Assembly (NCBI GenBank): GCA_910588845.1
Contig: CAJURU010000009.1
Location: 1 to 64,000, forward strand
Direction: 5' to 3'
DNA length: 64,000 nt
Source of the DNA: an uncultured Lachnospiraceae bacterium
Lineage (GTDB): Bacteria > Bacillota > Clostridia > Lachnospirales > Lachnospiraceae
Part shown: one piece after another, positions 53,130-61,197 of the stretch
Position numbering within the stretch: position 1 is the stretch's first letter
How the letters are laid out: the number at the start of each line of letters is the position of its first letter
Notes under the pieces: model-generated
The model's database searches: none
What the model saw: the letters and a program-made list of their open reading frames with translations, nothing else
Told to the model about the DNA's origin: nothing
Position numbers and translations under genes: made by a program

Positions 53130-54701
53130 TTATGATTCCTTTCTTCTGACCCTGCTGCCCTCCTGAATGCTTCTGCTTGCACTGCTGACAATCTCCTGCT
53201 CACTGGTCAAAAGCCCTTCTTCCAACGCCGCATTCGTATTATTCTTATCTACAACCTGCACATCAAGACGTTTCACTACCAATTGCGTGCCAAGCACACC
53301 CTGCTCTTCCTGCAACACCAACACATAACATCCATTCTGCTCCTCGTGCAGCGCCTGCAAGGGAACAACAGAATTGTATGTTTCTGTTTTAGGCGTAATC
53401 TCGGCGTTTACCAGTGTACCTGTCTCTATCACACCCTGCGGCAACTCTACCGTGACATCTAACAACGTGTTATCCTGCTCGTTTTCCGCTATACTTGTGA
53501 CAGTGTAATCAGTAATCTCTTCCTTGCTCCCGGAAACCTTGAGCTTTACCGGGCTCCCTTTGCTGACATATTCCTCATTCATTTTATCTACTGAAAGTAC
53601 CAGCCTGCCGCCCTGGGCGGTATCCGCTATCCGCACAGCAGCGCCCTCCGAAGTAAAATCCCCGGTGCTCACCAGGATCTGTGTAATGATACCGCTGGCC
53701 GTTGCTTTTACCTCGCCTTCCGCCTCCTGCAGGCTGAGCAGTTTATTTAACGCCAACTCCTGTTGCTGCCTGGTAATCTCATTCTGTTTCTGTGCGGTGT
53801 CCGCCGCGCTCTGCGGGCGCGAAGCATCTGCCAATGACCTTGATGTAGACTTAATATTGTCTGCCCGTGCGGAAACCGCCGCATCATAAGCTGCTTTTGC
53901 CTCTGCCACAGCCTGTTCCAAAGATGCCTTTTGTGCCTCTCTGTCGTCTGTGCCATTGGCTCCCGCCTGCCCATCCTGCGCGGAAAGATTATCTGTACCG
54001 CCAGCGTTTCCCTCTGCTGATTGGCCGTCCGGACAGCCGGGGCCTTCCCCGGATGATTGTTCGTCCGCTCCGCCGGAATTCCCATCTGCTTTATCACCAT
54101 CATCGTTCCCGCCTGATTGACCGCCGTTGGGGTCAAGTATATCTGTACCGCCATTTTGTACATCTGCTCCGCCATTCCCTGCATCTGTACTGCTGTTTAG
54201 AAAGTCTTGTAAAGCCCTCTCGGCCTCATCCCAGACTCTCTTAGCTTCCGCTACGGAGGCGTCTCCCTGCGCCACCGCCTGGTTATAATCTTCCTGCGCA
54301 CGCTGCTTTGCCGTCTGCTGGTTGCTTTGTTCAAATGCCTTAGCATTCTGCACATCCTGATTTTGCAGTTTCGCTTTTTCCAGCTCCTGCTGCGCCGCAG
54401 TTATCTGCTCATTCAGCTCTTCTAAATCCAGCCGAAACAACACGTCCCCTTCTTCCACGGACTCCCCTTCCTGCACGCAGATTTCCCTGACCCTCTGCCC
54501 GCTTTCCGTATACATGGCAATCTCTTTTCCTGCCTCCACCCTGCCGCTCGCAGTCACTTTATGTTCAATGGGCCCGGTCGCTATTTTGACAGTTTCGACG
54601 CGCGCCATAGACGCCCCGCTCACTGCCCGCGACAAAATGGTAAAAATCAGCATAACCGCCAGGAATCCGCTGAATAACTTGATAACCTTCTTTCTGTCCA
54701 T
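53130..54701 (-). CDS. HlyD/MacA-like efflux adaptor with a Gly/Asp-rich insert
   Basis: A 523-residue membrane-fusion-type protein. One N-terminal helix (about 8-25), a barrel-sandwich half (VRVEAG-like start at about 45-90, with VQEGESVEEGDVLFRLD), a coiled-coil hairpin (about 92-165 and 255-330), the second sandwich half (VKATASGIITQILVSTGD) and beta-barrel domains. The hairpin tip holds an 85-residue Gly/Asn/Asp-rich segment (about 170-254). AAAGGA precedes the ATG. It lies 51 bases after the sugar-permease gene and joins the MacB-like gene after 2 nt. Confidence 0.88.
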   Translation of the reverse strand: MDRKKVIKLFSGFLAVMLIFTILSRAVSGASMARVETVKIATGPIEHKVTASGRVEAGKEIAMYTESGQRVREICVQEGESVEEGDVLFRLDLEELNEQITAAQQELEKAKLQNQDVQNAKAFEQSNQQTAKQRAQEDYNQAVAQGDASVAEAKRVWDEAERALQDFLNSSTDAGNGGADVQNGGTDILDPNGGQSGGNDDGDKADGNSGGADEQSSGEGPGCPDGQSAEGNAGGTDNLSAQDGQAGANGTDDREAQKASLEQAVAEAKAAYDAAVSARADNIKSTSRSLADASRPQSAADTAQKQNEITRQQQELALNKLLSLQEAEGEVKATASGIITQILVSTGDFTSEGAAVRIADTAQGGRLVLSVDKMNEEYVSKGSPVKLKVSGSKEEITDYTVTSIAENEQDNTLLDVTVELPQGVIETGTLVNAEITPKTETYNSVVPLQALHEEQNGCYVLVLQEEQGVLGTQLVVKRLDVQVVDKNNTNAALEEGLLTSEQEIVSSASRSIQEGSRVRRKES

Positions 54702-54752
54702 GTGTCAATTCCTTTCTATTCTGAGTTCCTCATTTCTTAAAACCCAAATTTT

Positions 54753-55688
54753 CTATTCTTTCACCGCCCCGGCCATAATTCCCTGCTCGAGATAATCCTG
54801 CCCTCCCAGAAATACCAATACTGCCGGGAGAAATGTTACCACGGATGCCGCAAACGCCATTCCGGATTTGCTGACGCTTGTGATATCCGGCAGGAAAATG
54901 GACAATGGGAACAGGCTCTTATCTTTGAGAAATGTCAGCGGCTGCTCAATCAGGCTCCAATACTCCAGAAATCCAAGCACCATACAGGCGATAATTCCCG
55001 ATGAGCCAATCGGCAGCGCAAGATAGAAAAACAATTGCCACTCCTTGGCTCCATCCAGTTTTGCCGATTCTATCAGGCTGTCCGGTATTTCCGCAAAAAA
55101 ACGATACATGATAAATACCGGGAATGTGGAAAACACACCGGGCAATATGATACCCCACAGATTATCGGTAAGTCCAAACAAATCCAGCACCAGATAATCC
55201 GAAAGCATCAGAACCTGAAACGGCAGCAGCATCAATATCATATAGAGCAGGAAAAATCCTTTTTTCCAGGGAAAATCATACTTGGCAAATCCCCATGCCG
55301 CCATCGTGCCCACAACAAATTGCCCAATGAGCACGCCGAATGTAATTTTTACGGAATTCCAGAACATTACAAAGAATTCCGGGGAATCAAGAAATATCTC
55401 CACGTAATGCTGCAAAGTTGGGAACATAGGCAGGAGCGGAAATTCTGCATACCCTTCTCTCCCCAGGAACACGGCTCCCAGATAATTGCCCAGCTCATCG
55501 TTTCCCATCAGGGAACCCGCAAGCAGAAAGACAATCGGATAAAGAACGACAACCGCCAATATTGTCAATGATGTCCAGAGAACGATACGCCCCGCCCGGG
55601 CGTTCAATTGTATCTTTTTTGTTTTTACACTGTTTTGTCCCTTGCTGTTTTTCATCCTTATACTGTATTGTATCTTCCCGCTTTTCAT
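54753..55688 (-). CDS. Carbohydrate ABC permease (MalG/UgpE type)
   Basis: A 311-residue permease with six helices. The EAA loop reads IESAKLDGAKEWQLFFYLALP, which defines binding-protein-dependent importers. A helix-rich N-terminus begins after a short basic tail. The ATG at 55688 has AAAGGA 10 nt upstream; an in-frame GTG at 55694 overlapping the previous stop is the alternative. It pairs with the permease upstream and the solute-binding lipoprotein. The ATPase is not here and is probably a shared MsmX-type protein. Confidence 0.93.
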   Translation of the reverse strand: MKSGKIQYSIRMKNSKGQNSVKTKKIQLNARAGRIVLWTSLTILAVVVLYPIVFLLAGSLMGNDELGNYLGAVFLGREGYAEFPLLPMFPTLQHYVEIFLDSPEFFVMFWNSVKITFGVLIGQFVVGTMAAWGFAKYDFPWKKGFFLLYMILMLLPFQVLMLSDYLVLDLFGLTDNLWGIILPGVFSTFPVFIMYRFFAEIPDSLIESAKLDGAKEWQLFFYLALPIGSSGIIACMVLGFLEYWSLIEQPLTFLKDKSLFPLSIFLPDITSVSKSGMAFAASVVTFLPAVLVFLGGQDYLEQGIMAGAVKE

Positions 55689-55690
55689 CT

Positions 55691-56536
55691 TCACGTTTTC
55701 CTTTCTTTCAGGGATTTCTGCAAAAGCAGAATCAGCGCCAGCAGGACAATGCTTTCCAACACCGCGGCAGCCGCCATCTTATCAAAGGAAAATGCGCGGA
55801 ACCAGTTGTTGAACAAATGCTGCATCATATAGATACTCTCATGTGGATAATCTCCGGCAACAAGGTATGCCTCGCGGAATACCTTAAAAGAATTGAGGAA
55901 AGACAATACGGTAATCGTATACAGCGATGATTTGAGATTGGGCAGCGTAATATAGAAAAAGCACTGCACCTCCCCCGCACCGTCCACCCTGGCGGCCTCG
56001 TAAATGCTCGTGGAAATTCCCGCAAGCCCCGCCATCCACAGAACGATATCATAGCCAAGATTTTTCCAGATATAACTGATAAACAAAATCCCAAAGGCGC
56101 TCCCGGTATTCATCCAGTCGTTTCCGGCAATGCCCAGATTGCCGAGCCAGTGGTTCAAAAGCCCTTGAGAATGGAAGAGTATCCGCCACACCAACGCTAC
56201 CGAAACTGCGGGCAGCGCCATCGGCATCAGAAACGCACTTTTAATGATTCCACCGTATTTGCTCTTATATAATGCCACCGCACAGAGCAACGCAATTATA
56301 ATCAATACCGGAATGCAAAGCATCGTAAACAGAAGCGTATTTTTTACTGCCAGCAGAAACGCCGTATTTCCCAGCACCGTTTTATAATTTTCCAGTCCTA
56401 CAAAGCGGTTGTCAACCGCTCCAATAAAGGAGCGGCGGACAACATCTGCATAGGGCAGAAGGTAAAATACCATTACTCCCAGGAAACTTGGCAATATCCA
56501 CAGGAATCCCCGCATATTTTTATTGGATCTTTCCAT
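55691..56536 (-). CDS. Carbohydrate ABC permease (MalF/UgpA type)
   Basis: A 281-residue permease with six helices. The EAA loop is IYEAARVDGAGEVQCFFYITLP. AAAGGA lies 8 nt before the ATG at 56536; a start at 56581 is possible but its ribosome site is poor. Its 3' end overlaps or abuts the partner permease. A small hairpin at 56626-56641 lies between it and the solute-binding gene and may reduce its expression relative to that gene. Confidence 0.93.
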   Translation of the reverse strand: MERSNKNMRGFLWILPSFLGVMVFYLLPYADVVRRSFIGAVDNRFVGLENYKTVLGNTAFLLAVKNTLLFTMLCIPVLIIIALLCAVALYKSKYGGIIKSAFLMPMALPAVSVALVWRILFHSQGLLNHWLGNLGIAGNDWMNTGSAFGILFISYIWKNLGYDIVLWMAGLAGISTSIYEAARVDGAGEVQCFFYITLPNLKSSLYTITVLSFLNSFKVFREAYLVAGDYPHESIYMMQHLFNNWFRAFSFDKMAAAAVLESIVLLALILLLQKSLKERKT

Positions 56537-56625
56537 TTTGTTTTTCCTTTTTCCTGAAAATTTAATTCTCATTTTCTGCATATCCTACCTGTTCTTTTCC
56601 TAAAATTTCTTTGCGATAAGCACAA

Positions 56626-56641
56626 TTTGCACTGCTGCAAA
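56626..56641 (-). promoter_or_regulatory. Intercistronic hairpin
   Basis: TTTGCA-CTGC-TGCAAA, a perfect 6-bp stem with a 4-base loop, 8 bases after the solute-binding gene's stop. It is typical of the processing or attenuation hairpins that raise the binding protein above its permeases. Confidence 0.55.
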
Positions 56642-56648
56642 CTTCCAT

Positions 56649-58955
56649 TTATTCTGCCAGGTAAATATTGACCTTCTGCATAATGGCAGCCGCGCCCTCC
56701 TCGGGGCTTTGTTCTCCTTTCAGTACCTTTTCTCCCTGTTCCACGACCGCCTCTTTAATCACGTCATCCTGCAAAGCCGGGGTTGTCAGCGATTCCACAA
56801 GTTCCGTCAGCTTCGTAATCTCCTCTTCCGGCGTAGGCTCCATGGCATAATCAAGTACTTCACCCTCGTCATTGCCGCCAACAGCTACAAGATTTTCTGT
56901 TCCTTCGTATTGATGTCCATCTATCACGCTGCGGAACGATTCTTTCTCTACCGGGAATCCGCCGGATTGTGAAACTTTCTGCGCCTCCTGGGAAAACAGA
57001 TATTTGACAAACTCCTCCGCCATTTCCGGCTGTGCGCTCTTGCTGCTGATGCCCATAACCATGGAGGGGACAAATACATGGTCTGCCTGCCCCGGCATAA
57101 GATCCATTTTACCGTCTTCTAATTTCTCATTTACCGCCTGCTGCATTCCGTAATCCATATTTCCATACAACCCAAAATTCGTATTGCATCTTCCATATGC
57201 CAAATCAAGATCCCCCATGAAGAAATTTATGGCCTTTATCCGCTCAGTACCGCCTCCCTCTGTCGTGACGCCCGCAGCTGTATTTACATCCTCAAGGCTG
57301 CTGTCATATTCGCCATAAGCATTTTTCAATTTCGTCAGAAATTCCGTAATCTTCGTCTCATCCAGGGTTTTGTCTTCCTTCTGCCATGCTGCTCCGCAAG
57401 TATACCAGAACTTTTCCACTACATTTTTAGGCAGCATGTTTACCATCGTATCTTTGCGCTCCGTAAAAGCGTTTAAATCTTCGCCCGGCGTAAAGTACGC
57501 GCTGCCGGCCTGTATCATAGGTATTGTAAACCTTGCCGGAACTGCGCACATCTGGCCCTGCGCATCCTGATAAGCATTGAGGATATTCTCAAAATAACTG
57601 CCGCCGCTCTCTTTAATCAGCGCGGACAAATCTTTTAATACACCCTTCTCAATATACGTTTCTACCGGCATTCCATCCAAAAGCAGCACATCCGGCCCAT
57701 TGCCGGCCATGATTTCCGTCGTCAGCGTCTTCAAGGCATCGGAAACGGTCATTCCATTCTCCTCTGAAAGCGCCGCCTGGTAATTCACATACACATCCGT
57801 ATGCTCTTTCTGGAAACGGGTGATGGACTGGCGTATTTCCTTATTATCATAAAGGGAATACATTTTCAGTTCTTTATCGGGTCTGGCCGGGGTATCCGCA
57901 GAATATGTGTACTTATACACGGCAATCCCTGTCCCAGAAGTTGCATTTGTATCATTGGCGGCTACCAAAAGATTCTGTCCATCTATCATTGTCAGGGCAA
58001 TGGGATAACAAGCCGGCGCGCCCAGGGAATTCATATTCCCATCAATGAGCTGCTCCATTACGCTTCCCCCAAATTTATAATGATACAGTCCTCCCCGTGA
58101 AAGACAGTATACGCTCCCCCCGGCATCCATCGTATCGACTGCGCTGTAAAGCCCATTTTCGGAGGCTCCTTTGTTCAAAGCCTCCTCGAAAGATTTCTGC
58201 TCCCCGGTCTGCATATCGTAAATTATCACCTGGGACGCATCCTGCGCCATAAGGGTATTCCCCACAGCATGCACTTGAAAATCTCCCTGAGACGTATCAA
58301 TCTCATAAGTATATTTTACGCTTCCATCCGAAACATTCACCTGATAAACAGTCCCGGCTCCATTCTGCAATATAATCTGGTCATTCACCGGAAATTGCAG
58401 ATTCAATATAATATCTAAAGCTTCCTTCTCCCCTGACTGAGGAAGTTCAAATGGAATCTGGCTTGCCTTTCCTTCTTTATCTACAAGATAAAGAACCGAC
58501 TTAACGCCGCCGTCTACGGCCGAATTATACGCGCATACTATCTGCCCATCGGGGGATAACGCTGCATAATCCATCCAGGCGTCGTTCCCATCCTGCAATT
58601 CATCCGGGAAATCGAATGCTTTTTCCCATGTTGCCCCCGCGTCTTTGGAATCCCAGACGCCTTTAAGCCCATTATTCCCATCTGAGCCGGCTATGCGCAC
58701 GCTTCCGTCTTCCAGTTTCTTCATATCAAAAATATTGCCGAATACACCCCCTATATCCAATTCTTCTTCCAGAAAACGCCCCATCGTCTGTTCTCCGGCA
58801 TCCTGCGTCTCATTTCCCTGGCTGCTGCCATCAGTTCCGCCGCCTTCATTACTGTTTTCAACCGCGCCGCCTTTGCTGCATCCGACAAGGCTTGCGCATA
58901 TTAAGGACGCTGCCAGCAACGCACCCATTACACGTTTCCATTTTCCATATTTCAT
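56649..58955 (-). CDS. Solute-binding lipoprotein fused to an N-terminal propeller-like domain
   Basis: A 768-residue lipoprotein. The lipobox is LVGC with Cys26. Residues about 60-355 form repeated beta-strand units, one holding an Asp-box (SKDAGATW, 103-110), typical of sialidase-like beta-propellers. Residues about 360-768 are a family-1 extracellular solute-binding domain (MYSLYDNKEIRQSITRFQKE, MAGNGPDVLLLDGMPVETYI). Normal sugar-binding lipoproteins are about 420-450 residues, so the first 350 residues are an addition. AAGGAGG lies 8 nt before the ATG at 58955. It is the first gene of the operon. Confidence 0.88.
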   Translation of the reverse strand: MKYGKWKRVMGALLAASLICASLVGCSKGGAVENSNEGGGTDGSSQGNETQDAGEQTMGRFLEEELDIGGVFGNIFDMKKLEDGSVRIAGSDGNNGLKGVWDSKDAGATWEKAFDFPDELQDGNDAWMDYAALSPDGQIVCAYNSAVDGGVKSVLYLVDKEGKASQIPFELPQSGEKEALDIILNLQFPVNDQIILQNGAGTVYQVNVSDGSVKYTYEIDTSQGDFQVHAVGNTLMAQDASQVIIYDMQTGEQKSFEEALNKGASENGLYSAVDTMDAGGSVYCLSRGGLYHYKFGGSVMEQLIDGNMNSLGAPACYPIALTMIDGQNLLVAANDTNATSGTGIAVYKYTYSADTPARPDKELKMYSLYDNKEIRQSITRFQKEHTDVYVNYQAALSEENGMTVSDALKTLTTEIMAGNGPDVLLLDGMPVETYIEKGVLKDLSALIKESGGSYFENILNAYQDAQGQMCAVPARFTIPMIQAGSAYFTPGEDLNAFTERKDTMVNMLPKNVVEKFWYTCGAAWQKEDKTLDETKITEFLTKLKNAYGEYDSSLEDVNTAAGVTTEGGGTERIKAINFFMGDLDLAYGRCNTNFGLYGNMDYGMQQAVNEKLEDGKMDLMPGQADHVFVPSMVMGISSKSAQPEMAEEFVKYLFSQEAQKVSQSGGFPVEKESFRSVIDGHQYEGTENLVAVGGNDEGEVLDYAMEPTPEEEITKLTELVESLTTPALQDDVIKEAVVEQGEKVLKGEQSPEEGAAAIMQKVNIYLAE

Positions 58956-59024
58956 ATCTGCATCCTCCTTTAAGAATTCTATAATCTTGTGCAAAAAATT
59001 TTTTTATATTCGTTTGCCAAATAT

Positions 59025-59106
59025 AAGATACCACAGTTATCTCTAACCTTTCTCTAAAATTGATAAAAAATTTTTAGAGATAAATTAGAGATAACTGTGG
59101 TAAAAT
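59025..59106. promoter_or_regulatory. Mirrored divergent promoter with response regulator boxes
   Basis: Perfect 16-bp arms CCACAGTTATCTCTAA (59031-59046) and TTAGAGATAACTGTGG (59085-59100). Each arm carries one of two CTCTAA/TTAGAG boxes spaced exactly 11 bp (59041/59052 and 59074/59085). A -10 touches each arm: TATCTT on the minus strand (59025-59030) and TAAAAT on the plus strand (59101-59106). The box-to-minus-10 gap is 10 bp on both sides. It should control both the transport operon and the two-component genes. Confidence 0.8.
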
Positions 59107-59222
59107 ATTGATAAAGCAGTTTACAGTTTAGCCAGCCGCGATAAATCAAGGCAAATCATGCATCTTTGCGTATAGCATGAGCTAAACTATTATCGGAATA
59201 TAAAGAAAGGCTTTTAAACACC

Positions 59223-59903
59223 ATGCGAATACTAATTATAGAAGACGATAAATCCCTGGCAGAAACGCTCCGCTTCCAATTAGCGCGCAGCGGCTTTGAG
59301 GTTGATGTGTGCCATGAAGGTGAAGAAGGGCTTCATTTCATTGAACAGCAGGCGCACGATTTGATTCTGCTTGACCGCATGCTTCCGGGGCTTGACGGCA
59401 TTTCCATCCTTAAAATTACCCGGGAAAAAAATATTTCCACGCCCATCATCTTTGTCACTGCCCTGGGCGCCTTGAACGACAAGATTACCGGGCTTGACTG
59501 CGGAGCAGATGACTATCTGGTAAAACCGTTTAATTTTGAAGAATTGCTTGCCAGAATCCGCTGTATCTTGCGGCGCCCACCCAAATGGGAAGGCTCCAGG
59601 CCGCTGGAATACGGAGATCTCTCTTTCGATATAGAGCAGAAGAAACTATACTGCGGAGAACTTTCCTGCTCTCTCTCTGCACGGGAAGGAGATCTGCTGG
59701 AATTCTTTCTACGCAATCCAAGACAGACAATCCCCCGCCTTTCCATTCTCTCAAAAGTCTGGGGGCCGGACGCCGAAGTAGAAGAAGGCAACCTGGATAA
59801 TTATATTTATTTCCTGCGCCGGCGTTTAAAAAGTGTGGAGAGTATGGTATCATTAAAAACCGTGCGGGGCGTAGGTTATCAATTGGAGGTAATGTATGTT
59901 TAA
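59223..59903 (+). CDS. OmpR-family response regulator
   Basis: A 226-residue regulator. The receiver domain has IIEDDKSL, Asp51 in ILLDRMLPGLDGIS, and YLVKPFNFEELLARI. The C-terminal winged helix ends with VSLKTVRGVGYQLEV. A weak AAAGG lies 12 nt before the ATG. Its stop overlaps the kinase start by 8 bases. Its promoter is part of the mirrored operator at 59025-59106, so it probably activates itself and the divergent transport operon. Confidence 0.93.
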   Translation: MRILIIEDDKSLAETLRFQLARSGFEVDVCHEGEEGLHFIEQQAHDLILLDRMLPGLDGISILKITREKNISTPIIFVTALGALNDKITGLDCGADDYLVKPFNFEELLARIRCILRRPPKWEGSRPLEYGDLSFDIEQKKLYCGELSCSLSAREGDLLEFFLRNPRQTIPRLSILSKVWGPDAEVEEGNLDNYIYFLRRRLKSVESMVSLKTVRGVGYQLEVMYV

Positions 59904-61179
59904 ACGGCTTCATATCCAGCTCACACTTTTATGTACTGTGGTCAGCAGCCTCATCCTGATTATTATGTCATTTGCCTGTCTTTCTTTTCAGGAGGCGAAA
60001 TCCCAAGAACGTTATTTTTCGGAATTTCAGGCAAATGTCAATATGTTAATCAATTATTTGGAGAGCCAGTCTGTCATTTCCCATAACTGGCTCACACAGT
60101 TCCATCAGGACTCCCACTTTGAAATGGATATCCTGGATAACGGAAACAAGCTTGCTTTCACAAATCTCAAACCGATCCCATCCAAGGAGGCGCTGTTTGA
60201 ACTGGTACGCGAAACGGCCAGAAATGAATATCTGATCTTTGAGGAATCCATTACCCCGCAGTCAATACTCTCATCACATGCGGAATTTGAAACAACCTAC
60301 CAGAATACACCCTACTATGCCGCTGTTGTCATGCTCCCCAAAAACGGCGGAGTGTTAAACATTGCCATCCTTCATTCCCTGGAAGAATTACAACAGATAA
60401 CTTCTGTCCAGCGATTGTTTTTTGCCGCCGCAGATATCGCTGGAATCATTCTCCTTGCCGTCTTTTTCTGGCTCTTCACCTGGCGCATGATTCTGCCTTT
60501 GATTGAAAACCGCAAAAAACAGACGGAATTTATCGCTTCCGCCTCCCACGAGCTGCGCTCTCCGCTGACCGTCATGCTCTCCGCCCTCTCCGCCATGAAA
60601 CATGCCTCTCCGACGGACGCCGAACGCTTCTCCCAGACGATTGCCCTAGAAGGGAAACGCATGAGCCGCCTGATCGACGATATGCTGGCTCTTTCAAGCG
60701 CTGACAGCGCGCATTTCACCGTGCGCAAATCCGCTGTGGAACTCGACACTCTGCTGCTGTCCGCCTATGAGAAATTTGAAGCCCTGGCGAAAGATAAAAA
60801 TATTTCACTGAAGATTAATCTGCCAGATGAATCCGTTCCTCCCTGTCAGTGTGACAAAGAACGCATCGAACAGGTGCTATCTATTTTACTGGATAACGCT
60901 TTGAGCTACACGCCCATAGGCGGCGCCATCCGTCTGTCGCTGCAAGCGCAGGCGGACAAGTTTACCCTCCGGGTTGCAGATAATGGCATTGGTATTCCTG
61001 ACACCGAAAAAAAAGCAATATTCGACCGCTTTTACAGATGCGACAAATCGCACAAGGACAAGGAACACTTTGGGCTCGGCCTGTGCATCGCCTGGGAAAT
61101 CGTGCACATGCATAAGGGAAAATTATGGGTGGAAGATACCCCCGGGGGAGGAGCAACGTTTGTGATGGTGTTGAGATAA
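59896..61179 (+). CDS. Sensor histidine kinase
   Basis: A 427-residue kinase. Helix 1 (about 9-30), an extracytoplasmic sensor of about 135 residues, helix 2 (about 176-198), then a HisKA domain with His218 in IASASHELRSPLTVM and an ATPase domain (ILLDNALSYTPIGG, RVADNGIGIPDTEKKAIFDR, HFGLGLCIAWEIV). No clear HAMP domain is seen. GGAGG lies 6 nt before the ATG. The signal is unknown; the linkage suggests a carbohydrate or envelope cue. Confidence 0.92.
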   Translation: MFKRLHIQLTLLCTVVSSLILIIMSFACLSFQEAKSQERYFSEFQANVNMLINYLESQSVISHNWLTQFHQDSHFEMDILDNGNKLAFTNLKPIPSKEALFELVRETARNEYLIFEESITPQSILSSHAEFETTYQNTPYYAAVVMLPKNGGVLNIAILHSLEELQQITSVQRLFFAAADIAGIILLAVFFWLFTWRMILPLIENRKKQTEFIASASHELRSPLTVMLSALSAMKHASPTDAERFSQTIALEGKRMSRLIDDMLALSSADSAHFTVRKSAVELDTLLLSAYEKFEALAKDKNISLKINLPDESVPPCQCDKERIEQVLSILLDNALSYTPIGGAIRLSLQAQADKFTLRVADNGIGIPDTEKKAIFDRFYRCDKSHKDKEHFGLGLCIAWEIVHMHKGKLWVEDTPGGGATFVMVLR

Positions 61180-61197
61180 AAGCATGCAAAGTTCTTG

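Noticed and set aside
48590..58955. A hidden ABC ATPase in the 49-59 kb region
   Set aside because: All frames were scanned for a Walker A plus LSGGQ signature and none was found; only the ATPase at 33785-34468 and the Rad50-like protein carry ABC motifs.
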